From the NCBI RefSeq assembly GCF_041075285.1, contig NZ_CP163512.1, positions 2,170,001 through 2,234,000 of the forward strand: a stretch of 64,000 bases of DNA. Direction: 5' to 3'. Source of the DNA: Providencia rettgeri (GTDB lineage Bacteria > Pseudomonadota > Gammaproteobacteria > Enterobacterales > Enterobacteriaceae). Every line of letters starts with the position of its first letter. Position 1 is the first letter of the stretch. The notes beneath the pieces were generated by a model. That model was given only the letters and a program-made list of their open reading frames with translations. It was not told where the DNA came from and did not search any database. This document shows positions 1 to 8,413 of this stretch, piece by piece. A program made the position numbers and the translations under genes.

Positions 1-1422
1 CGCAGTAATTTCTTGATGGGAACTTTAATTTATGGTTTGCCTAAAGCGATCACACTCTATTCCGGTTTTTTGGGTGCTGAACATTATTGGACTGGGATAG
101 TGGGAACTGGTTTTTCATTAGGAACATTTGGTGCCATGTCCCTTGATGCGACACATGCGTCAGCCACAATAAATGGTGACAAAAAATATGGCCAATCTTT
201 CCGTGTTCGTTATTCTAAAAACTTATCCGATTTTGGTACATCCATTGACTTAACTGCCCTGCGGTATTCAACAAAAGACTACTATAGCTTCGCCGACTTC
301 AACCAAGCAGGCTATCGCTTGAAAGATAATGTTGCTCCTTGGTTAGGGGGACGTGAGCGCAGCAGTTTCCAGTCCTATATTAATCAGTCAATCGGGAAAT
401 GGGGCTCTATCTATTTTCGCGGTATGCGTAGTGATTATTGGGGTCGAAAAGATACGGTCACAACCTTGGGTGTGGGCTACAGTGGTTTATATAAAGGCGT
501 ATCTTATGGCCTTGACTACAGTATTAGTCGTACTCAAGGGGATGGAAACTGGCCTGAAAATCGACAAGTTAGCGTCAATATTGGTATTCCATTTAGCTTA
601 TTTTCAAATAAAAAAGATATTGAAAATATCAACAGTAACTTCCAGATAAGTCATGATAACCATGGACGAACATACCAACAAGTTGGGGTAAACGGACAAC
701 TGCTTGATAACAAATTCACGTATCAATTAAATGAAAGTGGCGATAATCGTGACCAAAAAACATCCAGCTCACTTAATGTTGGCTACCAAGGCAGTAAAGG
801 TTACTTAGGTGGTGGCTACAGCTACAGCAGTGAAAGCCAATTAACTCATATTGGGGCATATGGCGGTGTTGTTATACACCCAGGTGGGGTGTCTTTTGGC
901 CAATATATCGGTAATTCTGCTGCGGTTATTTATGCCCCTGATGCGGCTGGAACAAGTATTAATAATGGTTCCGCCATCGTCGACTCTCGTGGCTATGCTA
1001 TTTTACCAAACATTATGGAGTACAGCCAAAATATAGTCAGCCTAGATGTCAACACGCTACCAGAAAACGTAGAAAGTAAAGAAACATCAACGAACTTATA
1101 CCCAACTAAAGGTGCGTTAGTTAAGGCAAACTTTAAAACGTTAAAAGGGTATCAAGCAATGATCACACTGAACAGCATACAAACCATTCCGATGGGGTCA
1201 GTGGCCTCATTAAAACAGGATGATCAAGATGCATATAATGCGATCTCGGGCATTGTTGGTGACAATGGACGCGTTTATTTAAGTGGATTACCTGAAAAAG
1301 GTATCTTGACAGTTGTATGGGGCAAAGCAAGCGCTGAACAGTGTCAAGCGCCATTTGATATGACGCAGTCAAGCGAAAATACGTATTCATCATTACGTAA
1401 TTTAACTATTACATGCCAATAA
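1..1422 (+). CDS. Fimbrial outer-membrane usher, C-terminal part (5' end outside window)
   Basis: The reading frame is open from base 1, so the gene starts upstream of the window; about 473 C-terminal residues are visible. Ushers of the FimD/PapC family form an outer-membrane beta barrel that receives chaperone-subunit complexes and assembles the pilus. Visible family traits are barrel segments rich in alternating Gly, Tyr and Ser (GALSVD-like and YRYST-like strings near the start), the late plug/barrel boundary, and a small C-terminal domain ending with EQCQAPFDMTQ and a final Cys-Gln, as usher C-terminal domains do. An adhesin gene follows 17 bases after the stop. The 3' half is closely related to the usher pseudogene at 5010-5626. 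Family assignment is firm; the fimbrial type is not assigned. Confidence 0.93.
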   Translation, partial: RSNFLMGTLIYGLPKAITLYSGFLGAEHYWTGIVGTGFSLGTFGAMSLDATHASATINGDKKYGQSFRVRYSKNLSDFGTSIDLTALRYSTKDYYSFADFNQAGYRLKDNVAPWLGGRERSSFQSYINQSIGKWGSIYFRGMRSDYWGRKDTVTTLGVGYSGLYKGVSYGLDYSISRTQGDGNWPENRQVSVNIGIPFSLFSNKKDIENINSNFQISHDNHGRTYQQVGVNGQLLDNKFTYQLNESGDNRDQKTSSSLNVGYQGSKGYLGGGYSYSSESQLTHIGAYGGVVIHPGGVSFGQYIGNSAAVIYAPDAAGTSINNGSAIVDSRGYAILPNIMEYSQNIVSLDVNTLPENVESKETSTNLYPTKGALVKANFKTLKGYQAMITLNSIQTIPMGSVASLKQDDQDAYNAISGIVGDNGRVYLSGLPEKGILTVVWGKASAEQCQAPFDMTQSSENTYSSLRNLTITCQ

Positions 1423-1439
1423 ACCACGTGGATAACTTC

Positions 1440-2525
1440 ATGAAAAAGTTTTTATTCAGCGTCATTGTATTCGCAATATCAAGCAGTGCATTCTCGGCAG
1501 ATGTAAAAGTATTAGGTGGTCGAGGATTAGTGGGGGTTTATAATAACTATATTTACAAGGAAAATAGTGCGGTTACCTGGTCTGGTGCATTAATTGGCGG
1601 CAGATATGATCCCTATCCATACGTAACACTAACAAACTATATGAGCGGCTATCATGTATGTTCTAAACAATACACAATGGAAATCGATGGCGTTTGGGGA
1701 ATTCCTATTAGCTCGGATCTAATGTTGGTACCTGATCTTACCTTTAGAGATAGAAGAACACTTAATCGCTATCTTCCTGAGTTAAATACTCCAATTGATG
1801 TCATTACAGGTTATTTTAATGGTTCAGGCTCTGGAACAAATGAGTACACAGGTAATCCTGAGCGAGACCTTTGTCCTTGGAGACCACAGCAATCAAGCCC
1901 AGTAAATGAAATGTTACACAATGTAACCGTACAAGGTCGTTTCTTAATATATGGAACAGGCAACCAAAAAAGTGGTCGATACAACTTACAATATAGTATT
2001 GGATTTGGCATTAAAGATCATCGATTTGAATCTGACTACAAAACATGGACTCCATTAATCAGTAGTGGTCCCATCAATGTTGTTGTTTCAGGGCTCACTT
2101 GTAGCCTACAAACAGATAGTAAAGTCAACTTTGAAACTCAAGATGGAAACGCTACTGCTAATACCAAATTAGCCACCATCAAAAAACCGATGTCAATTTA
2201 CTGTAGCCAGTTAAAAAATGAAACAAACGCATCTATCGGGATTGCTGCTGAGGTCCCTACTCAGTATAAAGCAGGTTCGAACTATGATGTCAATTTACTT
2301 GACAGTTCAAATAGAGCAGCCGCCTATGTAAAAGTTTTTCTCCTTAATAATGGTAACAAACAAGCTATACCCCTAAATGGTAGCATGATTTCCCTCGCCT
2401 CTATTACGACTAGTCAAAAAGAACTGTATGTCAATACAACTCTTGAATATGAACTTTATTCAAGAGGCATTGGCTCCTCCGGTAAAGTTCGTGGTGCATA
2501 CCAGCTTTCTGCTGTTATGCGCTAA
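1440..2525 (+). CDS. Two-domain fimbrial tip adhesin, copy 1
   Basis: Protein of 361 residues. The start at 1440 is preferred over the upstream in-frame ATG at 1413 because it begins a clean signal peptide (MKKFLFSVIVFAISSSAFSA) and follows the usher stop; the upstream ATG lies inside the usher gene. The N-terminal half (to about residue 215) would be the receptor-binding domain, with a Cys pair. The C-terminal part (from about 220) has the Cys-flanked pilin-like domain (GLTCSLQ ... IYCSQ) and the final strand ending in a VMR motif, expected to be capped by donor-strand exchange at the fibre tip. It is the last gene of the left fimbrial set, just before a terminator. It is a paralogue of the gene at 5640; similarity runs through both halves but is strongest in the pilin-like domain. 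The ligand cannot be told. Confidence 0.85.
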   Translation: MKKFLFSVIVFAISSSAFSADVKVLGGRGLVGVYNNYIYKENSAVTWSGALIGGRYDPYPYVTLTNYMSGYHVCSKQYTMEIDGVWGIPISSDLMLVPDLTFRDRRTLNRYLPELNTPIDVITGYFNGSGSGTNEYTGNPERDLCPWRPQQSSPVNEMLHNVTVQGRFLIYGTGNQKSGRYNLQYSIGFGIKDHRFESDYKTWTPLISSGPINVVVSGLTCSLQTDSKVNFETQDGNATANTKLATIKKPMSIYCSQLKNETNASIGIAAEVPTQYKAGSNYDVNLLDSSNRAAAYVKVFLLNNGNKQAIPLNGSMISLASITTSQKELYVNTTLEYELYSRGIGSSGKVRGAYQLSAVMR

Positions 2526-2533
2526 TTATCCCT

Positions 2534-2563
2534 AACAGCTAGCCTTAAATAGGGCTGGCTGTT
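2534..2563 (+). terminator. Terminator after adhesin 1
   Basis: An 11 bp stem (AACAGCTAGCC paired with GGCTGGCTGTT, one G-T pair) lies 8 bases after the adhesin stop. Its arms are nearly identical to the hairpin after the paralogous adhesin at 6703. The T-run is weak (TTAATTTC), so termination may be partial. Confidence 0.65.
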
Positions 2564-3702
2564 AATTTCAACGTTCAATAACATCTCCCCCCTTTTCCAT
2601 TAATTTCAACACATCAACCTAACATGTTTTAACATGCTTCCCCCCAACTCTCCCATTAATTGATATATATTAAATTACCGTTTTCAACCATGTTGGAATA
2701 GGTAGTGATTTAAATCCCTATAAGTCAAATTTTAATTATCATCCTGTTATTAAAAACACACTATTACTCATCCTTAAATTAGTGATTCAATCTATTTATT
2801 AAAAGACCGCTCGGCACTTTACCATTTACCCTTGCTAGATATAACATTATCAATGAGTTTATTAATAAAATTAACTATCAGAACACATAAAAAAAACATT
2901 AAATAAGACATGTCTTATTTTTCTGGTTTTTTAAGACATGTTAATGGTTTTTTATTGGCTATACCTATGAGTAACTACTCACTTAAAAATCAATTTCAGA
3001 TATGTTATTGAATAAACCAGTCGAATAGTATGCCAAACTATACCTCGACAAATATCGGGATATTGAATATCAGTAACTATTTGTGAGTTTATATTTCACA
3101 CATAAACCCCCAAAAAAGCACATAAAATCACTCTTTTAATCTAACACAACAACATTAAAGGGTTATGACAACAAATAAATAAAATGGCAATGTATATACC
3201 CCCTCCTTTAACCCAACATAAAAACCCAAAAATATAAATCAGATAGAAATTAAATATAGATAAAACGAATATTTTTGATAATTGTGATGCGATGGAAAAG
3301 TTTACAACATCTATGTTTCGAAAAACCATAAGGCTCATTAATCGCATATCTATTCTTATATATGAGTTTTAATCTCTATCAACAGTTAAAAAGACGCTTA
3401 ATTCAATAAAAATGATGGTTACATTTGGTTACTCACCATAGGCGTTTTAATGTGGAAATTATTTTTTTCTGAGCTAGAATTTACCTATTCCGTTAGTGTG
3501 TCCACTTAAAAAACACAGTCAGCAAGATAAAACTATCGTTTTATCAAAGTTAATTTCTATATTTTTATTTTATAAATAAAAACCGAAAGTAATTTAATAA
3601 TGAAAGCACATTATTAAATTTCTATTCTGCTGCCAAAAATCTATTAGGTTTGCAGACAAATATTAAACGTTACACTTTATAACTTACTAATAAGGTTCCA
3701 TT
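2564..3702. promoter_or_regulatory. Long AT-rich non-coding region upstream of pilin gene
   Basis: About 1.1 kb with no convincing gene. It should hold the promoter and control region for the pilin operon at 3703. Visible structure: a perfect 20 bp palindrome at 2901-2920; a second copy of TAAGACATGT at 2932-2941; and a short inverted repeat GATAAAAC-TATC-GTTTTATC at 3526-3545. No recombinase gene lies in the window, and no long inverted repeat pair of the fim or mrp switch type was found by eye. The minus-strand ORF at 3141-3347 looks like chance. Confidence 0.5.
2901..2920. promoter_or_regulatory. Perfect 20 bp palindrome, candidate regulator site
   Basis: AAATAAGACATGTCTTATTT is a perfect inverted repeat. 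The core TAAGACATGT recurs 28 bases downstream (2932-2941). This is typical of a dimeric regulator operator plus a half site. It lies about 780 bases before the pilin start. The regulator is unknown. Confidence 0.4.
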
Positions 3703-4230
3703 ATGATCAATCAAAAAAATCTTATCGCTTTATGTATCGCTGCCGGTTTAGGTTTCACTGGTGCGGCATCTGCTGCAACAAACGCACAAGTTACTGTATC
3801 GGGTCAAATCGCTTCTGCAACTTGTGATTTAAGCGTTAGCAACCCTAACATTGATTTAGGTACTTATATTTCTGCAGACATTCAAGCGGCTGGCGATATC
3901 ACAAATAGCGCAAAAGATTTCTCTCTGCTATTAACTAACTGTAGCAAAGACCAATCAGCTGGTTCAGTGCAGCTATTTGCTAAAGGTACTGCGTTAGATG
4001 CAAATGGTGATTACTTCAACAATACGGCAAAAGCCACTGTTGGTGTGAAGCTGACTGCTGACGCTAAACCAGTTAAACCAAATACAAGCATTGATTTAAG
4101 CGGTGTCTCTGGCTTAACGCAAGGTGGTTCAGCGTCGGTACCAATGAAAGTCGCATTATACTCAACTGTAGCAACACCTGATTCACAGCGTATTGATGCG
4201 CCAATCACATTCTCTGTAAGCTACGAATAA
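3703..4230 (+). CDS. Major fimbrial subunit (pilin)
   Basis: Protein of 175 residues with an N-terminal signal peptide (MINQKNLIALCIAAGLGF..., cleavage probably after ASA near residue 24). The mature part shows type 1 pilin traits: an early Cys in SATCDLS and a second Cys in LLTNCSK forming the conserved disulphide, LxLGTY-like strand residues, and the penultimate aromatic of the SVSYE C-terminus needed for chaperone binding. It is the first gene of the right-hand fimbrial set, followed by a strong hairpin and a chaperone gene. The usual length of this family is 160-190 residues. It probably polymerises into the shaft. Whether the fibre can be assembled depends on another usher, because the local one is broken. 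Confidence 0.93.
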   Translation: MINQKNLIALCIAAGLGFTGAASAATNAQVTVSGQIASATCDLSVSNPNIDLGTYISADIQAAGDITNSAKDFSLLLTNCSKDQSAGSVQLFAKGTALDANGDYFNNTAKATVGVKLTADAKPVKPNTSIDLSGVSGLTQGGSASVPMKVALYSTVATPDSQRIDAPITFSVSYE

Positions 4231-4240
4231 TCACTACCTA

Positions 4241-4270
4241 GATGAAATAGCAACATATTGCTATTTCATC
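4241..4270 (+). terminator. Perfect 13 bp hairpin between pilin and chaperone (attenuator)
   Basis: GATGAAATAGCAA (4241-4253) and TTGCTATTTCATC (4258-4270) pair perfectly around a 4-base loop, then TTTACT. A hairpin behind the major pilin is common in chaperone-usher operons and lowers expression of distal genes or stabilises pilin mRNA. That role here is inferred. Confidence 0.75.
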
Positions 4271-4303
4271 TTTACTAATAGTAATCACGATTGGAGATAA
4301 ATA

Positions 4304-5032
4304 ATGCGTTTGATGACAATCACAAAATATTCATTAATGAGTATGATGCTTTTTGTATCTGAAATAACCAGCTCCTCCGCAGCTGGCGTTGGTCTTAACA
4401 GCACTCGCGTTATTTTCCCACAAAATAGCCAATCTGTTCCTGTGACTATTCGTAATAGTACAGAGAAGGAAGAGTATCTCGTACAAGTCTATATCACGAA
4501 AACGGCAAGTAACTCTGCTCAAGAAACCGTATTTGATGTGCTTCCTCCTATGTTCTATTTAAAATCAGCAGAACAACGCGATGTCCGTATTGCAGAAACG
4601 ACCAAATCATCTGCACTCCCGAAAGATCGTGAATCCGTTTACTATTTACACGCCCGCTCGATCCCACGCAGTGAGAAAGACGCTGAACTGGGGGCGAACA
4701 AAATGAAAGGTGATGTAAAAATAGCCCTAGAAAGTATCATTAAAGTGTTTTATCGACCAACGGGATTAACACAATCATCCGACCAAGCACAATCAGGGCT
4801 AACATTTTCACCCGTTCAAGGTGGGTTAAAAGTCACCAATAATTCACCGTATTTCGTTACATTGAGTTCATTAAAAATCGGCAATCAACAGATTGAAATT
4901 TCATCAGAAAAAAATAATACCATGCTGGCACCTTTTAGCGATATGACTTATCCAACATCCCTAAATAAAGGCAAAATTTCATGGTCAACTATTAATGATT
5001 TAGGAGGATATGTTGAACACTCAACGCAATAA
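4304..5032 (+). CDS. Periplasmic fimbrial chaperone (PapD/FimC family)
   Basis: Protein of 242 residues: signal peptide to about residue 26 (ending SSSA), then two Ig-like domains. Diagnostic strings are the start of mature domain 1 (GLNSTRVIFP), which holds the subunit-binding Arg, a second positive residue in the FYLKS/VFYRP region, and INDLGGYVE near the C-terminus matching the family INDYGG signature. It binds pilin subunits by donor-strand complementation and delivers them to an usher. A GGAG ribosome site stands about 8 bases upstream of the ATG. Its 3' end overlaps the start codon of the decayed usher at 5010, the overlap usual in intact operons. Confidence 0.94.
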   Translation: MRLMTITKYSLMSMMLFVSEITSSSAAGVGLNSTRVIFPQNSQSVPVTIRNSTEKEEYLVQVYITKTASNSAQETVFDVLPPMFYLKSAEQRDVRIAETTKSSALPKDRESVYYLHARSIPRSEKDAELGANKMKGDVKIALESIIKVFYRPTGLTQSSDQAQSGLTFSPVQGGLKVTNNSPYFVTLSSLKIGNQQIEISSEKNNTMLAPFSDMTYPTSLNKGKISWSTINDLGGYVEHSTQ

Positions 5033-5626
5033 GTTTCACTTATTCTTGGCCAGTTTGTTATCCCTAGGGGAGCATAAACGTGACAGTTTCCAATCCGATA
5101 TTAACCAGTCAATCGGAAAATAAGCTTCTAGCTATTTTCTGCGTTATGCGCAGTAACTGTTTGGAGTGAAAAGATGTTGTTACAACCTTGAGTACAAACT
5201 ACAGTGGTATACATAGGTTATTCACGAAGTGGCTATGCCGTTTTATCAAACAGGATAGTTTATAGCCAACATAGTGTGCCCCTTGATACTCACACTCTCC
5301 CCCGAGAATGTAGAATACAAAGAAAAATCAACTGATTAATCCCCATAAAAGGGGCATTAATTAAGCTGAACTTTAAAATGCTAAAAACATACTGAGCTAT
5401 AATAGTACAGAACTATGCACAAACTATTCTAATGAAGTTAGCTTTATCGAATTTGAAAAGTGGCAATGATTGCATGTATTTAACTGAATTACCTGAAAAA
5501 GAGATCCTGACTGACGTCTGGGGTATCGCCAATTCAGAACTGTACCCAGTGCCATTTGATATGACTCAGTCAACCGAAAACGCTTATTCATCATTAGGCA
5601 ATTTAACCATTACAGCCAACAACTGA
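5010..5626 (+). pseudogene. Collapsed fimbrial usher remnant
   Basis: An ATG at 5010, overlapping the chaperone end, begins an usher-type signal peptide (MLNTQRNKFHLFLASLLSLG). This is fused in frame to a piece matching the left usher near 349-520, which ends at a stop after only 38 codons. Further pieces match the left usher near 983-1150 and 1228-1422, in shifted frames and with more stops. The last piece (5432-5626) keeps the usher C-terminus PFDMTQSTENAYSS. A whole usher needs about 2.5 kb, so roughly three quarters has been lost through several internal deletions. No functional usher can be made from this locus. Confidence 0.9.
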
Positions 5627-5639
5627 CGTGGATAACATC

Positions 5640-6695
5640 ATGAAAAAGTTTTTATTAGGGGTCATCTTATTCGCAATAGCAGCTTCTTCATTCTCAGCAG
5701 AGAATGTGAAGGTGTTTAATGGGCGAGGATTAGTGGGAGTATTTGGTAATTATTACAAAACAAACACAGGGAGGACATTGTCTGCCCGACTTGACTCTAC
5801 TCCATACGTCTCATTAACCAACTATAAGACCACATATAGTGTGTGTACTCATCATGGCCTAGGTGAGATAGATGGCGTTACCGGGATGAGAATTAGCAAT
5901 GATCTCATTTTAGTGCCCGAATTTACCTTCGTTGATAAGCGAAGCACCGACTACGCTGGTAATCATGTAATAGATTATGTGACTGGCCATTTTAATGGTT
6001 GGGGTTCGGCAACAAATCAGTTTCCAAATGCAAAATTATTTTGCATGTGGGCACCACTTCAAACCAGCCCAAAAACTGAAATGATACACCATGTTACCAT
6101 GACAGGTCGTCTGTTAGTGTATGGAACAGGCAATCAAAAGAGTGGTCAATATAAGCTAAATTATGATATTGGCTTCTCCATTCATGATTTCCGAACTGAA
6201 AATGAGGGCGCTTGGGTGCAACTAGTTGCTCAATCGAACCCTATCAATGTTGTTGTATCTGGGCTTACTTGTAGTTTACAAACAGACTCTAAGGTCAACT
6301 TTGGTATCCAAGATGCAAACGCCGCCGCTAATACAAAATTGCTCACCGTTCAGAGGCCCGTGTCGATTTACTGTAGTCAGTTAGCAGATCAAACAAACGC
6401 ATCTATCGGTATTGCTGCGGGGATCCCTCCGCAATATTATGCTGGTACGGAGTATGACGTCAATTTACTTGACAGCTCGAACCAAGCTGCCGCTTACGTT
6501 AAGGTCTTTGTCAACCATAATGGTAATAGACAACCTTTAGCATTAAACCGCGTTATGCACCCTCTTGAGTCTATTAAAGCCAACCAAAAAGAGATATACG
6601 TAAACAGCACTCTCGACTATGAACTTTATTCAAGAGGAGTTGGTGCCACGGGTAAAGTTACTGGTGCATACGAACTTTCTGTTGTTATGCGCTAA
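5640..6695 (+). CDS. Two-domain fimbrial tip adhesin, copy 2
   Basis: Protein of 351 residues starting with signal peptide MKKFLLGVILFAIAASSFSA; an in-frame ATG at 5628 gives a worse signal peptide. It is a full-length paralogue of the adhesin at 1440. The C-terminal pilin-like domain (GLTCSLQTDSKVNFG, IYCSQ, LDYELYSRGVG, final VMR) is nearly the same, while the N-terminal putative receptor domain has diverged more, with shifted Cys and Trp residues and different loop lengths. The gene is intact although the usher directly upstream is destroyed, so it may still be selected and could use the usher of the neighbouring set. That use is inference. Confidence 0.85.
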   Translation: MKKFLLGVILFAIAASSFSAENVKVFNGRGLVGVFGNYYKTNTGRTLSARLDSTPYVSLTNYKTTYSVCTHHGLGEIDGVTGMRISNDLILVPEFTFVDKRSTDYAGNHVIDYVTGHFNGWGSATNQFPNAKLFCMWAPLQTSPKTEMIHHVTMTGRLLVYGTGNQKSGQYKLNYDIGFSIHDFRTENEGAWVQLVAQSNPINVVVSGLTCSLQTDSKVNFGIQDANAAANTKLLTVQRPVSIYCSQLADQTNASIGIAAGIPPQYYAGTEYDVNLLDSSNQAAAYVKVFVNHNGNRQPLALNRVMHPLESIKANQKEIYVNSTLDYELYSRGVGATGKVTGAYELSVVMR

Positions 6696-6702
6696 TTAGC
6701 TT

Positions 6703-6738
6703 AACAGCCAGCCTTATTTAAGGTTGGCTGTTAGTTTT
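6703..6738 (+). terminator. Terminator after adhesin 2
   Basis: AACAGCCAGCC pairs with GGTTGGCTGTT around a short A/T loop, followed by AGTTTTAA. It closely resembles the hairpin after adhesin 1 at 2534, another sign that the two sets arose by tandem duplication. Confidence 0.7.
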
Positions 6739-6789
6739 AACACGTAATAACGACCCTATAGTCTCCCTTTCCTATTGCCTTTAGATACA

Positions 6790-7575
6790 CTACATTGGCA
6801 CTTTTTGATTAAACTTATTATTATTCGCATATGGCATTTTGTTATCCATCAATTTGAAGCTGAAACTTTCCCTATCAACATAGCCAATCACACTCTCAGA
6901 ATCATATAACTGCATAAAAAAATCGGCTAGCTCGTCACTAGAATGATAAGTCCCAAAAACTTTATCATAATCATACTCGTCCACCCCATTAGCAATTCGA
7001 CCAAAATTTGTTTTCGTTGCTGCTGGTGCTAATAATTTGACCTTCACTTTAGCATCCGACCTCAATAATTCATGCGCTAAGCCTTCAGTAAAAGAACTCA
7101 CAAAAAATTTTGATCCACAATAGGTAATTGCGGTAGGCACTATCGTATATCCCCCTGCGGAGCTCACATTAATTAACTGTGAATTATCAGAAAATTGATG
7201 ATCACGAATATACATTAAAGAAAGCACAGCTAACGTATTGATATTTAAGTTTAATAGAGTCTTAACCTCTTTTATTGGTTGCTTGAATGCATCACCGTAA
7301 TAGCCAATTCCAGCATTATTTACCCATACGCGAATATCAAAAGATTTAAGTTCCTCGTAGAGAGAAATGGCATTCTCCGTATTAGATAGGTCACATGATT
7401 TTGTGACGACTTCAATATTTGAATTTAGCTCCTCTAACACTTTTTTTAATTCATCCAATAATGAGTGTTGTCTTGCTATCGCTATAATATTGAACCCTCG
7501 TTCAGCTAACTTAATAGATATAGCACGTCCAATACCTGAACTTGCTCCTGTTACGACTGCATAATAATTATTCAT
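6790..7575 (-). CDS. Short-chain dehydrogenase/reductase (SDR)
   Basis: Protein of 261 residues with the classical SDR layout: dinucleotide-binding TGASSGIG (residues 9-16), a cofactor-discriminating basic Arg near 35 (AIAR) suggesting NADP, the NNAG motif (86-89), and the catalytic Ser138/139, Tyr152 and Lys156 (YCGSK). Substrate unknown. It is divergently transcribed from a MerR-type regulator whose predicted operator lies in its promoter, so expression is probably induced by a ligand or stress sensed by that regulator. It lies between the fimbrial genes and the tRNA-Ser-associated accessory genes. Confidence 0.9.
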   Translation of the reverse strand: MNNYYAVVTGASSGIGRAISIKLAERGFNIIAIARQHSLLDELKKVLEELNSNIEVVTKSCDLSNTENAISLYEELKSFDIRVWVNNAGIGYYGDAFKQPIKEVKTLLNLNINTLAVLSLMYIRDHQFSDNSQLINVSSAGGYTIVPTAITYCGSKFFVSSFTEGLAHELLRSDAKVKVKLLAPAATKTNFGRIANGVDEYDYDKVFGTYHSSDELADFFMQLYDSESVIGYVDRESFSFKLMDNKMPYANNNKFNQKVPM

Positions 7576-7604
7576 GGTAATCCCTCTTTGACAAATGTTT
7601 GAAA

Positions 7605-7635
7605 AGGGTAAAAGATAGAGCTTACTCTAGGTCAA
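7605..7635 (-). promoter_or_regulatory. MerR-type promoter with 19 bp spacer, driving the SDR gene
   Basis: On the minus strand TTGACC (7630-7635) and TACCCT (7605-7610) are separated by exactly 19 bases, the over-long spacing typical of MerR-controlled promoters. The spacer holds the dyad TAGAG-TAAG-CTCTA (7616-7629). Together with the divergent MerR gene this strongly suggests autogenous, ligand-switched control of the SDR gene. Confidence 0.75.
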
Positions 7636-7653
7636 GACATTTATTGGAATTAT

Positions 7654-8013
7654 ATGAATTATTCAATCAGTCAATTTTCGAAATTAACGGGATTTACCCT
7701 ATACACTCTCAGATATTATGAAAAAGAAGGATTGCTTAAACCATCAAGGCAAAGCAACAATCACAGGTTCTATTCAGATACTGATGTAGAATGGATACAA
7801 TTTATCTCTCGCCTTAAAGATACGGGAATGCCATTAAAAAAAATAAAAGAATACGCAACATTGAGAGAAAGAGGAGAATCCACGGTATTTAATCGAATGA
7901 ATATTCTTACAGAACATTCTACTAATCTTGAAAAGCAGATATCATCTTTAAATGAACACCTAAACCGTCTAAACTTGAAAATTCTTTATTATAAAGAACA
8001 GATAAAAAAATAA
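7654..8013 (+). CDS. MerR-family transcriptional regulator
   Basis: Protein of 119 residues. The N-terminus (residues 3-45) is the MerR winged helix-turn-helix: YSISQFSKLTGFTLYTLRYY, then EKEGLL and the NNHRFYSDTDVEWI wing. It is followed by a coiled-coil dimerisation helix (about 80-118). There is no Cys cluster, so a metal sensor of the MerR/ZntR class is unlikely; it resembles the small regulators that accompany oxidoreductases. The divergent gene is an SDR dehydrogenase with a matching 19 bp spacer promoter. The inducer is unknown. Confidence 0.9.
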   Translation: MNYSISQFSKLTGFTLYTLRYYEKEGLLKPSRQSNNHRFYSDTDVEWIQFISRLKDTGMPLKKIKEYATLRERGESTVFNRMNILTEHSTNLEKQISSLNEHLNRLNLKILYYKEQIKK

Positions 8014-8114
8014 TGAGTCATAAACGCCCTGAATGACGAAGACCAAAACAGCAGGATAATGGAGAACTACATTGGCATATTGCCGCCAATAATCCACCAG
8101 CGGCAGTATATGCA

Positions 8115-8402
8115 CTAACGTTTGAATTTTTTCGGTGTCTCAAGAGCCCAGATAATAAAAAGGTATAGAAAAAAAATAATGATAGAAGAAATATAGATAA
8201 TCCATCCTTGAACATCGTCTTCCTCCGAATTTACCGCTATATATAAACTCATAGTGCCGATGCAATAAAAATATATAATGGAAAAAATCCTTTTCCGATT
8301 TAGCTTTTTGTCTCGATTAAAACAAGACATTGTTTTATTTCGAAGATAGAAATAAAAAAACAACCCTATTATTACTAAGCAATAATAAACAAAATAAATC
8401 AT
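8115..8402 (-). CDS. Small hypothetical membrane protein
   Basis: Protein of 95 residues with three likely transmembrane helices (about 2-19, 42-58 and 66-88), positively charged linkers and a basic C-terminus (PKKFKR). No family recognised. It starts 12 bases after the end of the DUF4225-like fragment on the same strand, so the two may once have formed an operon; an immunity-like role would be speculation. Low-complexity hydrophobic sequence leaves some doubt that it is real. The 100 bases between it and the merR gene hold no gene that I can recognise. Confidence 0.5.
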   Translation of the reverse strand: MIYFVYYCLVIIGLFFYFYLRNKTMSCFNRDKKLNRKRIFSIIYFYCIGTMSLYIAVNSEEDDVQGWIIYISSIIIFFLYLFIIWALETPKKFKR

Positions 8403-8413
8403 ATTCTTAACCT

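Noticed and set aside
3141..3347. 68-residue minus-strand ORF in the fimbrial intergenic region
   Set aside because: Phe/Ile-rich composition expected from AT-rich DNA; no ribosome site.
2564..3702. fim/mrp-type invertible promoter element
   Set aside because: No pair of long inverted repeats several hundred bases apart and no tyrosine recombinase gene nearby; only short palindromes are visible.
8018..8215. 65-residue minus-strand ORF
   Set aside because: Overlaps the 95-residue membrane protein frame and has an improbable Ser/Cys/Leu composition.
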